Below, one piece after another: positions 1 through 10,100 of a stretch of 22,642 nucleotides of DNA. The notes under the pieces are model-generated. The model saw only the letters and a program-made list of their open reading frames with translations, searched no databases and had not been told where the DNA came from. Source of the stretch: Dissophora ornata (taxonomy: Eukaryota > Mortierellomycota > Mortierellomycetes > Mortierellales > Mortierellaceae); the NCBI GenBank assembly GCA_025201705.1, contig MU617123.1, positions 1-22,642 of the forward strand, given 5' to 3'. Position 1 is the first letter of the stretch; the number at the start of each line of letters is the position of its first letter. Both the position numbers and the translations under genes were made by a program.

Positions 1-1
1 A

Positions 2-238
2 AGAACTCAGGAAAGAAACGCGAGGAAGAGAGCACGAGAGGAAGCTACTGCCGAGGCATTTAAAGAATGTGAACAGGAGTTGAGGGACTTGTGCACGGAG
101 TTGGTTAGAATCGCGTTTGGAGGCAAAGCTAGAAAGTGTTCGTTGGAGTGTATGCAAACTGCCGTTGCGTCTCTCAGAAGCTCGGTTCGTGAGGTGAAAG
201 GTGTGGATGAGGTGGGTGCAGGGCGCAAATGCCAGTGA
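2..238 (+). CDS. 3' end of an unrecognised coiled-coil protein (partial)
   Basis: Frame 2 is open from the window edge to a TGA at 236-238, giving 78 C-terminal residues with no start in view. The first 30 residues are rich in Arg, Lys and Glu (motifs such as RKRAREEA and ECEQELRDL), as in a charged helix or coiled coil. Four further Cys lie in the last 50 residues. I do not recognise the family. The opposite-strand ORF over the same bases has no supporting pattern. The call rests on the open frame, the helical composition and a stop followed by non-coding-looking AT-richer sequence. It could instead be a last exon whose acceptor lies just outside the window. Confidence 0.45.
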   Translation, partial: RTQERNARKRAREEATAEAFKECEQELRDLCTELVRIAFGGKARKCSLECMQTAVASLRSSVREVKGVDEVGAGRKCQ

Positions 239-488
239 CCTTTGACCTAATAAACGCTTATTTCCTGCAAAAGATTTCGGCCAATCAGGGAATTATGGCA
301 AGAATTGTGCTGTTTTCATAGTGCCTGTCGGACGTCACAGTATGTATTGTTATCGCATCTAGTGGACGTCTTCTCCTAATCCACTCCGCTGTCCTGTGTT
401 TTGTTGATCAGATTCCCAAGTGGTTCTCCTCCTTGCCTCTTGCGATTACATTAACCTCGACACACTTGACCCTCGAGCACACAGTACA

Positions 489-1706
489 ATGGCCGCCTAC
501 ATCCGCACAGTGGCCCGCATGGCTACCCGCATCTCAAAGCCATCCCCCATGTCCTTCACTCGCCAGGGTAACTAACTCTTGAGCTGAGGACCAAAATCGC
601 TTTTTTTTTGCCACCAACAACACTCAGGAACAGAGTTGACGCTGTTGTGGAGAAGAATGAGGCTGACTCCTCCACTACTCGTTCAATTGCCCTCGATATG
701 ATAAAATAGCGCCCGCTGCTCTGCTTGCCCGCCAATACCATGCCTTCAGCCCAACACAGATTGGTATGTACTCTTTGATCAGATCGATCAACTATCGACT
801 CTTCGCGATGGAGTCGTTGTGCACTTGTTAACCCATTTCTCTCTCGACGTTGCTACGTACATAGTTTCCAAGGGAAAAAAGCACGCAATTATGGATGAGG
901 ATGATGAAGAACTCGAGGCTGAACTGCGTGAACTGGAAAGAGAAAAGCGTGAATTGGAGGCTTTAGAGCACGGAGAGACTCTCGAGGATGGAGGCGAATC
1001 ATCAAAGTCAGAGTCGGCGTCAGCATCACAGTTCCAGGAACTCTACGACACTATACTCAGCCATACTTCTCCCTCAACGCCAAAACACGAGTTGCCTCGC
1101 CATTCGGCTCTTTACCACTTGGCCAAGGCTGTCTCGACCAAGGATCAGGCGGAACTTCTGCCAGCGATTGTCAAGCAGTGGCGTCAAAGCAGCCTCCCCA
1201 TCTCGGTTTTGGTCTGCGACAAGCTGATCCGCGCCGTTTGTAAGGCTGGCTCCCCCGAGACTGCAGTGGAATTGTTGGGCGATCGCGAGACCTATGGCCT
1301 TGCACCAGGCCAATCCGCTATGCGCCGCGCGATTCGTTCATTTGTCAAGGAAGTCTCAGCTGCTGGCGAAGGGTCTGAGGAAGCTCTCGAAATGCTGGAT
1401 GGCGCCTTCAAGGTTATGGCCTTGATCCCCTATTACAACCTGGCTGCAGATGATGCCTCAGTATATGCCAACTTGATCAGGGGTTCATTATTGTACGGTG
1501 GCGAGGAGGGACTCAGAAGAGCTGCTGTGACTATGGACGAATACTTGCTGATCGATGGAGAGCGCGAAAAGCCTTTGACGCGCAGGCGGGCGGCCGAAGT
1601 CGTTGCTGCAGCGGAGCAATTGAGCAAGGCGTATGAGACCAAGGGTGATAGCGACAAGGTCCAGGAGCTGCAGAAACACATCTCAGAATGGAAGAAGAGT
1701 CTTTGA
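489..1706 (+). CDS. mitochondrial helical-repeat protein, three exons (324 aa)
   Basis: Exons are inferred at 489-567, 710-763 and 865-1706, joined in phase by introns with GTAACT...ATAG and GTATGT...ATAG ends, for 324 residues. Exons 1 and 2 encode a mitochondrial-type presequence: Met start, Arg-spaced, rich in Ala and Ser, no acidic residues, ending near ARQYHAFSPTQ. It is followed by an acidic/basic helix (about 57-75, DEDDEELEAELRELEREKRE) and a body of paired helices (about 95-320) resembling TPR/PPR helical repeats, for example around SVLVCDKLIRAVCKAGSPET. A role in mitochondrial translation or RNA handling is possible but is inference; I cannot name the family. Without splicing, the ATG at 891 would give a 271-residue protein lacking the presequence. 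The join is preferred because the presequence reads continuously across both introns and each junction keeps phase. Confidence 0.75.
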
Positions 1707-2007
1707 GGAGAGCGACACCTGGAAGCCATAATTCATTAGATCCACCACGATTATTATTTTGTTTAAACATGTCATAGAACCCAGACAATGCATGCGCCAT
1801 TTTGATCATGAACAACAGTTGCTGCAGTGCCACAGTAACGTATCCCCGTGATGGAAAAAGGGACAGTGCGCTCACAACTGGAAAATAATCGCGCATGGAT
1901 CCGAGCTAAAAGTCGCATAAAGTGCACGCGTCCCAAATGAACAAAAAGTGTTGTTATTACAATATTACAAGAGCTGGACTAAGTTACGGTGAGCTTCTTT
2001 TTGACCC
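1707..2007. other. intergenic space between convergent genes
   Basis: This holds the 3' flanks of the mitochondrial-presequence gene (+) and the unknown two-exon gene (-). It is AT-rich with short A and T runs. I see no ORF with coding character and no RNA gene. Confidence 0.5.
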
Positions 2008-2739
2008 TCACTTGTGGTTGGCCTCGGTGGGTACACTCACAACAATATCTTCCAAATCGACCTCTCGTCCTTCCTCATCCCGACGCTTCGTTTCCTGTGC
2101 AACCTCCTCTGCGTATTCGTCCGCATCTTCCCTCTCCATGAATACCTCTTTAACCATATCCAGGTAGCTCTTTGACGGGGGTTGCGACCACTTCTTCTCT
2201 AGGGCCTTGGCCATCTCGCCCAGGTTGACTCCGTTCTTGGCGTACATTCTGTAGAGTGGCTCGATCTCTGCGTCGTATTTGGGCTGTTCTGGGCGAATTT
2301 CCAGACGGTATTTCTCCAGTGTCGGGTCAGAGCGGTAGAAGGACTGGTAATACTGCAGCCAGGTCAAGTCTGGGTTTGGGTATGGCATCAGATCAAAAAC
2401 AAGGTCGACCTTGGGTGCGAGAGGATCATCGGCCGGGCGGTCGTAAAAGAGGACTGCCTGGACTCTCTTGGAGGGACCGACTGTCCTGCACCATTCAAGA
2501 ATTTCGGCTTGGGTGCCAAGAAAGACGAAGGTAGAAGTGTGTCCAAGCGAGAGGGAGATCTTGTCGCCCAGCATGGGTGGGGTAATGATTCTTTTGTCGC
2601 CAGGAACATCGTCTGCACAAGATTAAAAGACAGGGAGGATTAGCAAAGTGGTCATGCAAGTGTTGTGTTGGGCTGAGCAAGAATTCCCACGGGAAGACAG
2701 AGACTTACTCATGGCGTATCCGAACTTGAAGGAAGTCAT
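2008..2739 (-). CDS. unknown protein, two exons (211 aa)
   Basis: Exon 1 is 2709-2739 (ATG at 2739) and exon 2 is 2612 down to 2008. The intron begins GTAAGT and ends GCAG, and the join reads MTSFKFGYAM then NDVPGDKRIITPPMLGDK. Without splicing the first Met would be residue 24. The mature protein is soluble, with no signal peptide or membrane span. A mixed alpha/beta N-terminal half includes a hydrophobic strand (TSTFVFLGT) and strands around VQAVLFYDR and VDLVFDLMPYP. A C-terminal half (about 145-211) is strongly charged and helical (REDADEYAEEVAQETKRRDEEG). I do not recognise a named family. A trinucleotide-rich stretch (GTA/GAA type, about 2743-2790) lies directly upstream. The gene is oriented like the metallothionein 0.7 kb away. 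Confidence 0.75.
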
Positions 2740-3474
2740 TGTTTGGTGGTAGTAGTAGAAGCAGCTGTAGTAGAAGTAGTAGTGGTGGGTGAGATGGAGA
2801 GATTAGGTTGCAAGAATGGAGAGTGGAGTTTCTTTTACTCTTTTCCAGGGATGTTCAGTAACAAGGTAACAAGGCTACCCAATCACAAGCCACCCCCAAA
2901 AAAGGGCTTTCTCAAGGACGGTAGTTATCAGCGCGCATCTTAAAGCGCGGCATTACGGCTCATTGAGCTCTTCCCGGGGAGGGATGGGTGATGCAGCAGT
3001 AACTATTAGCAGCCATTCCGCGTTCACCCTGTCATGACAGAGGGATCGGAAGCACTAAGACAAACCCTCGGATTGCACAAGAAAGGGCAACTCTGATTCA
3101 CCTACATTATTGCATATTCTCTCTGTAACTGAACGTGTCCTGCCTCTCGGAATGCTGCCGTCGACGCGCGCGCGTCAGATGACGAATGTCATGGACGCTG
3201 CCCTTTCATAGATCTTGATCTTTATTGTTTCGCATTGTCCCGAGCATCGCTTCAACGGCGTAGCATAGCGTCCAGGATGCATGAAAAGAGTCTATTTGAA
3301 CAAGATCTTTATTCAATCCAATACATACAATAGGAAGAGACATCTCACTCTCGGTCCTTCCACTAAGCAGCTCTTGATGTGGAAATAGATGGGACGTGGC
3401 TTCGTATATACACCCTGCATGGTAAGATGTAGATGTGTAGATGTGGCATCCACTGCCGCACGTTCTTGCGCTAT
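2740..3474. other. intergenic space upstream of the unknown gene and downstream of metallothionein
   Basis: This contains trinucleotide-repetitive sequence at 2743-2790, a repeated TAACAAGG pair near 2860-2875, a 14-base CG palindrome at 3163-3176 and two AATAAA motifs on the minus strand (3221-3226 and 3308-3313). The motif at 3308-3313 suits 3' processing of the metallothionein, about 165 bases past its stop. ORFs here lack coding character. Confidence 0.45.
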
Positions 3475-4260
3475 TTACTTGCTGCAGTTGCAGGAACCTG
3501 CGGCGCAGGAGCACTTGGCACTAGGAGGGAAAACGGCGGAGAGCAAAGGCAGGGGAAAGAGGAGCAGATCGCAAGGCAGAAGTAGAACACAGAAAAGGGA
3601 GTTAGAAACGAGTACAGGGGAGAATCGTATCTCCGATCCATCGAGGGCCGAATTTGTTTATTGTGCTGGCGTCAAATGACATTTCTTCCCATTCTTCCCA
3701 CTCTTCTGTTTTTGTTTGCCCCTCGGGACCTGCCAGTGCCCTTTTTTCAGGGTGCAACTGTCTTTCGCAGCTCGTTTTCATCCAGTGCTTGCAGTAGTCC
3801 ATTGCTGCTTGATATTGGTTGCAAGGAGCCGGGATCCCAGCTTCGTGCACGTTACGTTGAACCTTTCGGCGCCTTCTTCAAGTCCCCTTTGGCACCATGC
3901 GTCGTCTAACACGATCAGGTGACCATAAACGCTGCAGCAAAAGGGCTTACCCAGAGGAGCAGCCACATCCAGAGGTCTTGGTACTGCAGGCGCAAGAGCC
4001 GGCGCAGGCACACTTGCCGCCCGACTTGCAGCTGCAAGCAGCAGCGGAGGTGGCAGCAGCGGCCTTACCGCACTGGCATCCGGAACCGCAGCCTAGCCAT
4101 TTTGTGAATTGATTTGAATGGAGGTGTGGAAATCAGAAATGAACGAGAAAGCGCATTGTTTTGGTCGAGATGCATATGTGCAGCACTGGATGTGACGGGA
4201 ACAAAATGACTTACCGCAGGAGGAGCCACAGGTGCAAACGTCGTTTCCGCAGGGGTTCAT
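3475..4260 (-). CDS. metallothionein, three small exons (77 aa, 19 Cys)
   Basis: Exons are 4215-4260, 3951-4092 and 3475-3520, with introns GTAAGT...CTAG and GTAAGC...CTAG. Phase is kept at both joins, each falling inside a Gly codon, and the stop is TAA. The product has 77 residues and 19 cysteines, almost all in C-x-C pairs (VCTCGSSCGCGSGCQCGK, then CSC, CAC, CAC, CGC, CSC, CNC), with no His and no aromatic residues. This is the classic composition of a metallothionein: a cytosolic Cys-thiolate protein that binds Zn, Cd or Cu and buffers metal and oxidative stress. Two Cys blocks are separated by an Ala/Thr/Ser spacer (about residues 25-33), and exon 3 adds a short third block. Intron 2 is unusually large (430 bases) for so small a gene. 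A TATA box lies at 4385-4392. Which metal it prefers cannot be told from sequence. Confidence 0.9.
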
Positions 4261-4384
4261 GTTGGTTGAGTAAGAGTGGGTGAGGACAAGCGGGGAACTG
4301 TGTGGAATTGGCTTGTTGTGGAGTGTTGTGGGAATCAGGAAAATAGAAAAAGAAAGAAAAGAAAGGGGGCGCGCAGACGCGCCG

Positions 4385-4392
4385 TTTTTATA
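4385..4392 (-). promoter_or_regulatory. TATA box of the metallothionein gene
   Basis: On the minus strand the sequence reads TATAAAAA, about 125 bases upstream of the metallothionein ATG. The flanks are GC-rich, so the motif stands out. A strong TATA box is usual for inducible stress genes. It is inferred from position only. Confidence 0.6.
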
Positions 4393-4537
4393 CGTGGACC
4401 CGAGTCCAGACGTGACATGGTTCGGACCAAGTCGACACTCACTCTGCTGTCGCGCGCCCCGCGTTTAGCTGCGCTTCCCTGGCCCACCGTGGCGACCCGC
4501 CTCTGCTGCAACGCGTTCCATGCATAGCACAGCAGCA

Positions 4538-4544
4538 TGCGCCC
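4538..4544 (+). promoter_or_regulatory. single match to the metal-response core TGCRCNC
   Basis: TGCGCCC lies about 280 bases upstream of the metallothionein start, in the space shared with the divergent aprataxin gene. It fits the animal-type metal-response core. A 7-base degenerate motif is expected by chance, and fungal metal regulators may use other sites, so this is only a pointer. Confidence 0.2.
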
Positions 4545-4867
4545 GATCGCCCCCATGCGGCCCTGTCCTCCATGTTTTCCACACCACTCAGCCTCGCTTT
4601 CCAGGCTCACTCGTAAATTTTCCCTCTCACCATTGACTTCGCCATCCACACTCGCTATGCTCCCAAGCCTTCTTCCTTCTCTCCCGCTTTTCTATTTCTT
4701 CCTTCATTTTCGCCGTCATGCGCTTGCTTTTTCTCAAACCTTTTTCTCTCCCAAACCTTTGCACCCACCACAGTCTGGCCATCCTCCTTCCCTTCCCTCT
4801 CTGCCATTTTCAAACTCATCACTGCAGGTAACTAACTTTGCTCCGTCCCCCATACTCTCCTTCCAGA

Positions 4868-6746
4868 ATGCCTCCACTGCTGCTGCAAATACGCGACGCA
4901 TTGTCGGTCTTCACCTTGCCTCCCTTTCTCGACCGACTTTTCGGTCCTCCTCCTTACACGGCCTCTGCCACGACCGCAACCTCAAAGGTCACCGTCGCGG
5001 CTACTCCCACTGGAGCCACACTCTCCGAGATGACAGTGGTCGCTTCCCAGTCGCCGTTGCCTTGCCGCTCCCCTTGGTCTTTTCTATCACTGTACACACC
5101 CTTGGCACTCTACCCTTTAGAAAACGAGGCTATTACCAAGACACAGACAGGAAGCAGCTTCAGACGCAGGTCCCTAGCAACAGTCTCATATCCCACGCCC
5201 TCGTCGTCCAGCGATGCTGTTTGCTACAGCAGCAGCCTGAGCCATGGTAGCAGCATCAGTCCTGGTGAGCCAAGTCTAAGCAGCTATGCTTCTTCAACCT
5301 CTACAGAGCCAATTGGTCGTGCGACCCTCCCCCCCTCTGGTCCAACTCCACAACATTGCAACTTTCTGCCTTCACCACCTGCCTCCCCTCCTCAGACTCT
5401 AGTTCAGACTCGAGAGGCACGTGCTGAGTCTTCAGTACACTCTCCACAGCCGCAGCCGAGTCAGGTGCCAAAATCGCAAACGTATCATCACCAGCTACAA
5501 CCACAGCCGGGAGGGCATTATCATCAGCGACAGCAGCAACCATTGCCCTGTTACACCAACGATCTTGGACCACGGGCTAATAAAACGAAGTGGAACAAAA
5601 ACGGGCATACCAATGAGCGCGTTCTTAAGTTTCTGGCATATGTGGAAGACATCGAGACCATCCCGGAGGATGTGAAGTACTGGCACGATGACACCCATTT
5701 CATCATCAAGGACAGATTCCCCAAGGTAAAAAAAAAATACGCTTTCTAATAGAACTCGCCTACTCCCAAATGTTCTCAGCGTAAGAGCAAGAAAAACAGG
5801 GGTGGAGAAAACAGAGGAGTATAGGCGTGGATGGCATTGAGAGTCATCTTCGCGATAGTGTCCCCGGTCTGTGGAAATGTGCTCTGTGTGCAGGGACAAG
5901 TGTGTTTTGTTGTGTGTGAGTGACACAAAACAAAATTACTCTCCTTCGCCTCCACCTGCCCTCTTGACCAGACTGACTCTCTTACTCCTCAAAGTGTTTG
6001 AGCTGGAATGCTGACAATTCTATTATTACGTCTGCTATTGCGATTTGATTGCAATCGTTGTTTGTTTGACAGGCCATAGAACATTACCTAGTCATGCCGA
6101 GAGAGCGCTTGGAAAAACTGCATCAATTGTCTGGAGCGCATGGTGTCGAGACAATCGAGAGACTGCAGAAACGCGGAGAATGGCTGATAGACATGTAAGT
6201 CTTCGTTACAGAACTGAAACCCCTCACCCTTGCACCGCCAACTCACAACAACATGGCCATGTGCATGTACGATTTTAGACTGCAAAAAGAGAAGCCGTAC
6301 CTGAAATTCACAATGGGCTTCCATGTCATCCCCAGCATGCTGTAAGTCCACCCGTCCGTCTGAACAGCGCAGCTGGACAACATCAATTTTTTTTGCTGTG
6401 CTTTGCCTTCCAACAATCACTCTCCGCTAACTTTATCTTATCAATTTCATGCTCCAGTCAAATACATCTCCATGTTATCTCCCTCGACTTTCATTCCAAG
6501 CACAATCGCTGGCCCCCTCACTACAATTCCTTCACTACCGCCTTTTTCATCCACCCGAATGATCTGATTACGACCCTTAACGAACGAGGGCACTTTTGGT
6601 TGTCCGTCCCCGAACTTCAATGGTACAGGGAACAGAAGAAGGCGCCGCTCCAGTGCAATCAGTGTGTTTTTTTGGCACAAAATATGAAAGGATTGAAGTT
6701 ACATCTGGAAGACCATGTGAGAGCAATGATGGCCCCGGAGCAATGA
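4868..6746 (+). CDS. HNT3: aprataxin-like DNA-adenylate hydrolase, four exons (443 aa)
   Basis: Exons are 4868-5725, 6073-6194, 6279-6341 and 6458-6746, with introns GTAAAA...ACAG, GTAAGT...TTAG and GTAAGT...CCAG. The joined protein has 443 residues. Residues 1-250 are Ser/Pro/Gln-rich and look disordered; no FHA domain as in animal aprataxin is visible. A HIT domain follows (about 265-400): DDTHFIIKDRFPK, HYLVMPRERLEKLHQL, GFHVIPSML, then IHLHVISLDF with His351 and His353, and HYNSFTTAFF. A C2H2 zinc finger ends the protein (Cys414, Cys417, His430, His434). This order is specific to aprataxin/Hnt3, which removes 5'-AMP left on DNA by abortive ligation in the nucleus. The position of the first His of the usual HxHxH is Gln349. 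The start at 4868 is the first ATG of the long open frame; an upstream non-ATG extension is not favoured. Confidence 0.9.
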
Positions 6747-7123
6747 CATAAATCAAAGTGTGAAGAGTATTGGAAAGGATAGCGTCCAACCAAAGTTCAT
6801 GAAATAAATAAGTAACGACATCAATTGACAAAAACCCGACCAAGGAATTATAGAAAGAAAACGAATGTGCCAAGGGACGCATTGCCTGACGAGCAGCCCG
6901 CCTGCACTGTCCACAAGCATCGCATTACTTCCCCAGACACTCCATTTTTTACTCGTAATGATCTGAATGGTGCTTCGAGCGAGGCAAAGACTTTTTTTTA
7001 CTTTTTCACGCGAGTGGCCGAGATCAATTTTTGGTGCGGAGTGCATTGTACCGGCCAAAGGGATTCCTTAGCCGATACGCTATCCGAACCGCATTCGTCC
7101 TTCTGGCAACCCGTGTGGCTGGC
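6747..7123. other. intergenic space between convergent aprataxin and NLR genes
   Basis: About 380 bases hold both 3' flanks. Apart from the AATAAA at 6803-6808 and a T run near 6990-7005 I see no feature. The + strand ORF across 6825-7466 overlaps the NLR coding strand and has no recognisable domain. Confidence 0.5.
6803..6808 (+). terminator. polyadenylation signal candidate for aprataxin
   Basis: AATAAA lies 57 bases past the aprataxin stop codon, in the gap before the convergent NLR gene. Position and orientation fit mRNA 3' end formation. Confidence 0.45.
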
Positions 7124-10100
7124 CTACTGTCCAATTGCTGGAGTATTGGCTGCAGAGGATGTCCCCAATTCTAACGTCCTAAAGTTTGATTGTTGCTTGA
7201 GTCTAGATGCTACGGATACCATACTGGCAACCTTTTTGCCCACTCCCTGGAAGCTTAGCGGAGGAGTTGGCTCACCCACAGCCCCACGCTGCTTTAAAAG
7301 CTGCGTATTCAGTCGGCTTAATCCTTGCGCCTCTTGCATAGATGTATCGATCATAGTAAGGACGTCGGGCGGGGACCTCCACTGCAAGCGTGCAGAGCAC
7401 ACATTCTCCTCTTCTGTCACCTGCCACAACCGAACTGACCGATCAGCACAGCCAACCACCAAATAGGTGCCGTCGGAGATTGCTTTCCACGCGACGCTGT
7501 AGACCGACCCATGATTCGGAACTATGGCTCGACACTGACCCGACGCAGCGTCCCACAACCGCACTGAGTTATCCCAACTGCCTGAGGCGACCAGATCACC
7601 GTGAGGTGAATACACGACAACATGAATTTCGTCACTGTGGCCATGTAGGGTATGCTGCAAAGATCTGGTTCCGACATCCCAGAGTCGCACCGTATTATCT
7701 GAACCGCCAGACGCAATCTGGTCACCCTTCGGGGAATACGCGACGCACAGAGCGCTGTCACTATGTCCGGTCAACGTATGGTGACAAGACCCAGTCTCAA
7801 CGCCCCACATTCGCACTGTCTCATCATAACTGGCAGATACGATTTGATGACCAGTTGGCGAATACGCGATGCCCTTAATAGAACTGCTATGATCCGATAA
7901 AGTGTGGAGACAAGATCCGGTTTCAACGTCCCACAGCCGCACTGTGTTGTCATCAGCGCCGGACGCGATCTGGCTGCCGCTGGGTGAATATATGATGCAA
8001 TTGACGGAATGGCTATGACCAATTAAGGCATGACAACAACCTCCGGTTTCAATATCCCACAGTCGCACGGTATGATCTGTACTGCCCGACGCGATTTGCT
8101 GACCTTTCGGTGAGTACATGACAGTCTGAATACTCCTGCTATGGCCGGTTAAGATTTGACTGCAAAGCCTGGTTTCCACGTCCCACAGCCGAACTGTCTT
8201 GTCGTAACTCCCAGAAGCAATCTGGTTGGCAATTGGTGAATATGCGACGCTCAGTACTTCGTCGCTATGGCCAGTTAATATGTGGCGGCAGGCTCCTGTC
8301 TCAACCTCCCACAGCCGTACTGTGTTATCAGCACTACCAGATGCAATCAGATCCCCATTTGGCGAATACACGACGCTCCGAATAGCCCCACTATGACTGC
8401 TGAAGACAGGCGTGGAGGGTCCGGCCTCAACATTCCACAGCCGCACAGTCTTATCTTGGCTACCGGTTGCAATTTGATCACCTTTTGGCGAGTACACCAC
8501 GCGTCGAATCCAGCTGGTATGACCGATCAAGATTTGGCTGCAAATTCCGGTTTCTGCGTCCCAAAGCCGCACTGTATTATCATAGCTACAGGACGAGATC
8601 TGATCGGCTTTCGGTGAAAACACGGCGCACGTCACAATGTCGCTATGGCCGGTTAGAGTGTAGCGACAATCTCCGGTTTCAACGTCCCACAGCCGCACAG
8701 TATTGTCCTGGCCGCTCGATACAATCTGGTCGCCTTTCGATGAAAACGCGACGCTCAGAATATCCTTGCTGTGGCCATTTAAGGGGCAACAATCTCCAGT
8801 TTCGATGTTCCACAGTCGCAGAGTCATATCAGAACCTCGAGACACGATCCTATCGCCTTTCGGTGAATACACGAGACTCCGAATAGCTTCACTATGGCCG
8901 CTCAACGTAAGAAGGCAGACTCCAGTTTTAACGTCCCATATCAAGACCGTGTTGTCGTTGCCCCCAGACGCAATCTGATCTCCATTTGGCGAGTAAGCGA
9001 GGCTCATAATGCCATCAGTATGACCGGTTAAGACGCGGAGACAAGATCCCGTGTTGGCATCCCATAATCGCACTGTCATGTCTTCACCGCCAGAGGCAAT
9101 CTGATCGCCAGTTGGTGAAAACGCAACAGTCTGAACCCAGTCGCTATGCTCGCTTAAAGTAAGGCGGATAATGCCAGCTTCAATATCCCAGAGCCATACT
9201 GTGTTTTTTGTGCGACCGGTGATGGCGATCTGATCGCCTTTTGGCGAATACACGGCGTTTGTGATCATGACCCCATTCCCGCCTAGTGTTTTCAGTTTTC
9301 TCCAGTTCGATGTCGTATAGATACTAATATCGCCGTTATCGAGGCAGACGACGAGTGTCTCTCCATCTGGCGAGTACACGCAGAATTTGGGTCCTGAATC
9401 TTCTTTGAGAAATGGCAACTCGCCAAACTGTACGCCTCCCATCCTCACCTTGCTCAAATTGGCATCGCGTAGCCAGGCAGTGCGAAGGGTGACCTTTCTC
9501 ATGTCCGCCCCTTGAATTTGAGCGGATTCGAAAACGCCATAGCTCAGATCTGCTCCCGGAATTTGGATACCTTGTAGGTCTGCTCCGTTGAATTGAACGC
9601 CTGCTCTGACCAATATCGTGATTGCATTAGCTGCTGCCCTGCGAACAGTCTTGAGTTCCGTCTTCTCGGCTTTCGACCGCTCAATCACTGCCAGCAGTTG
9701 TTTCTTGAAGAGAGGCTCTTGTTGAACACGTTCCACTAGGAACTGTAAAATCGACGGCTCGCCTACAAAATTCTTCCGTCCCAGAGGTGAGTCGAGCACT
9801 GGTTGTTCAATAGCAGCAATTTCTTCTTCCAAATCACCTTGACTCTCGAAACTGTAAGCGGAACTGAAGCTCCCTCGCCGTGATGCGGCTTTTGTCGGCT
9901 CCACTGTTTTCTTTCCTCCCTTTCCTCCTTCCTGTGGCTCAAATACTGCGCGGGCCAAACTATATTCCAGGAGCGATCGATGAATGAAGCGGTGCTGGTT
10001 GCCACTGCGGTTCAGAGGACAGGCCTCACGCAAAAGCTGCTTCTCGTCATCTCTGCTGAAGAATGCTTCTTTCCATGAACTTTTATCGCGGAAAAACGAG

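Larger units (their letters stand above)
4261..4867. other. divergent promoter region, metallothionein / aprataxin
   Basis: About 600 bases separate the two divergent start codons. The metallothionein-proximal half is GC-rich with the TATA box. The aprataxin-proximal half (about 4590-4866) is strongly pyrimidine-rich (CTTCCTTCTCTCCC-like), as in many fungal core promoters and 5' leaders. ORFs crossing it are low-complexity Ser/Pro/Leu readings of this pyrimidine tract and are not supported as genes. Confidence 0.5.

Noticed and set aside
3206..3514. Minus-strand ORF of 102 residues over the metallothionein 3' end
   Set aside because: It overlaps the third metallothionein exon in another frame and runs into the 3' flank; there are no family features.
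4828..4866. A 39-base 5' leader intron (GTAACT...CCAG) just before the aprataxin ATG
   Set aside because: Splice ends are good, but it is shorter than usual fungal introns and its only CTAAC overlaps the donor; it does not affect the protein.
4537..5250. Long plus-strand ORF rich in Ser, Pro and Leu
   Set aside because: It reads a pyrimidine-rich leader and the aprataxin first exon in the wrong frame; it has no domain.
7390..8978. Plus-strand ORFs with repeated HxxG/RRPT-like text over 7390-8978
   Set aside because: They are reverse-strand shadows of the 126-base WD40 repeats, whose regular period keeps opposite frames open.
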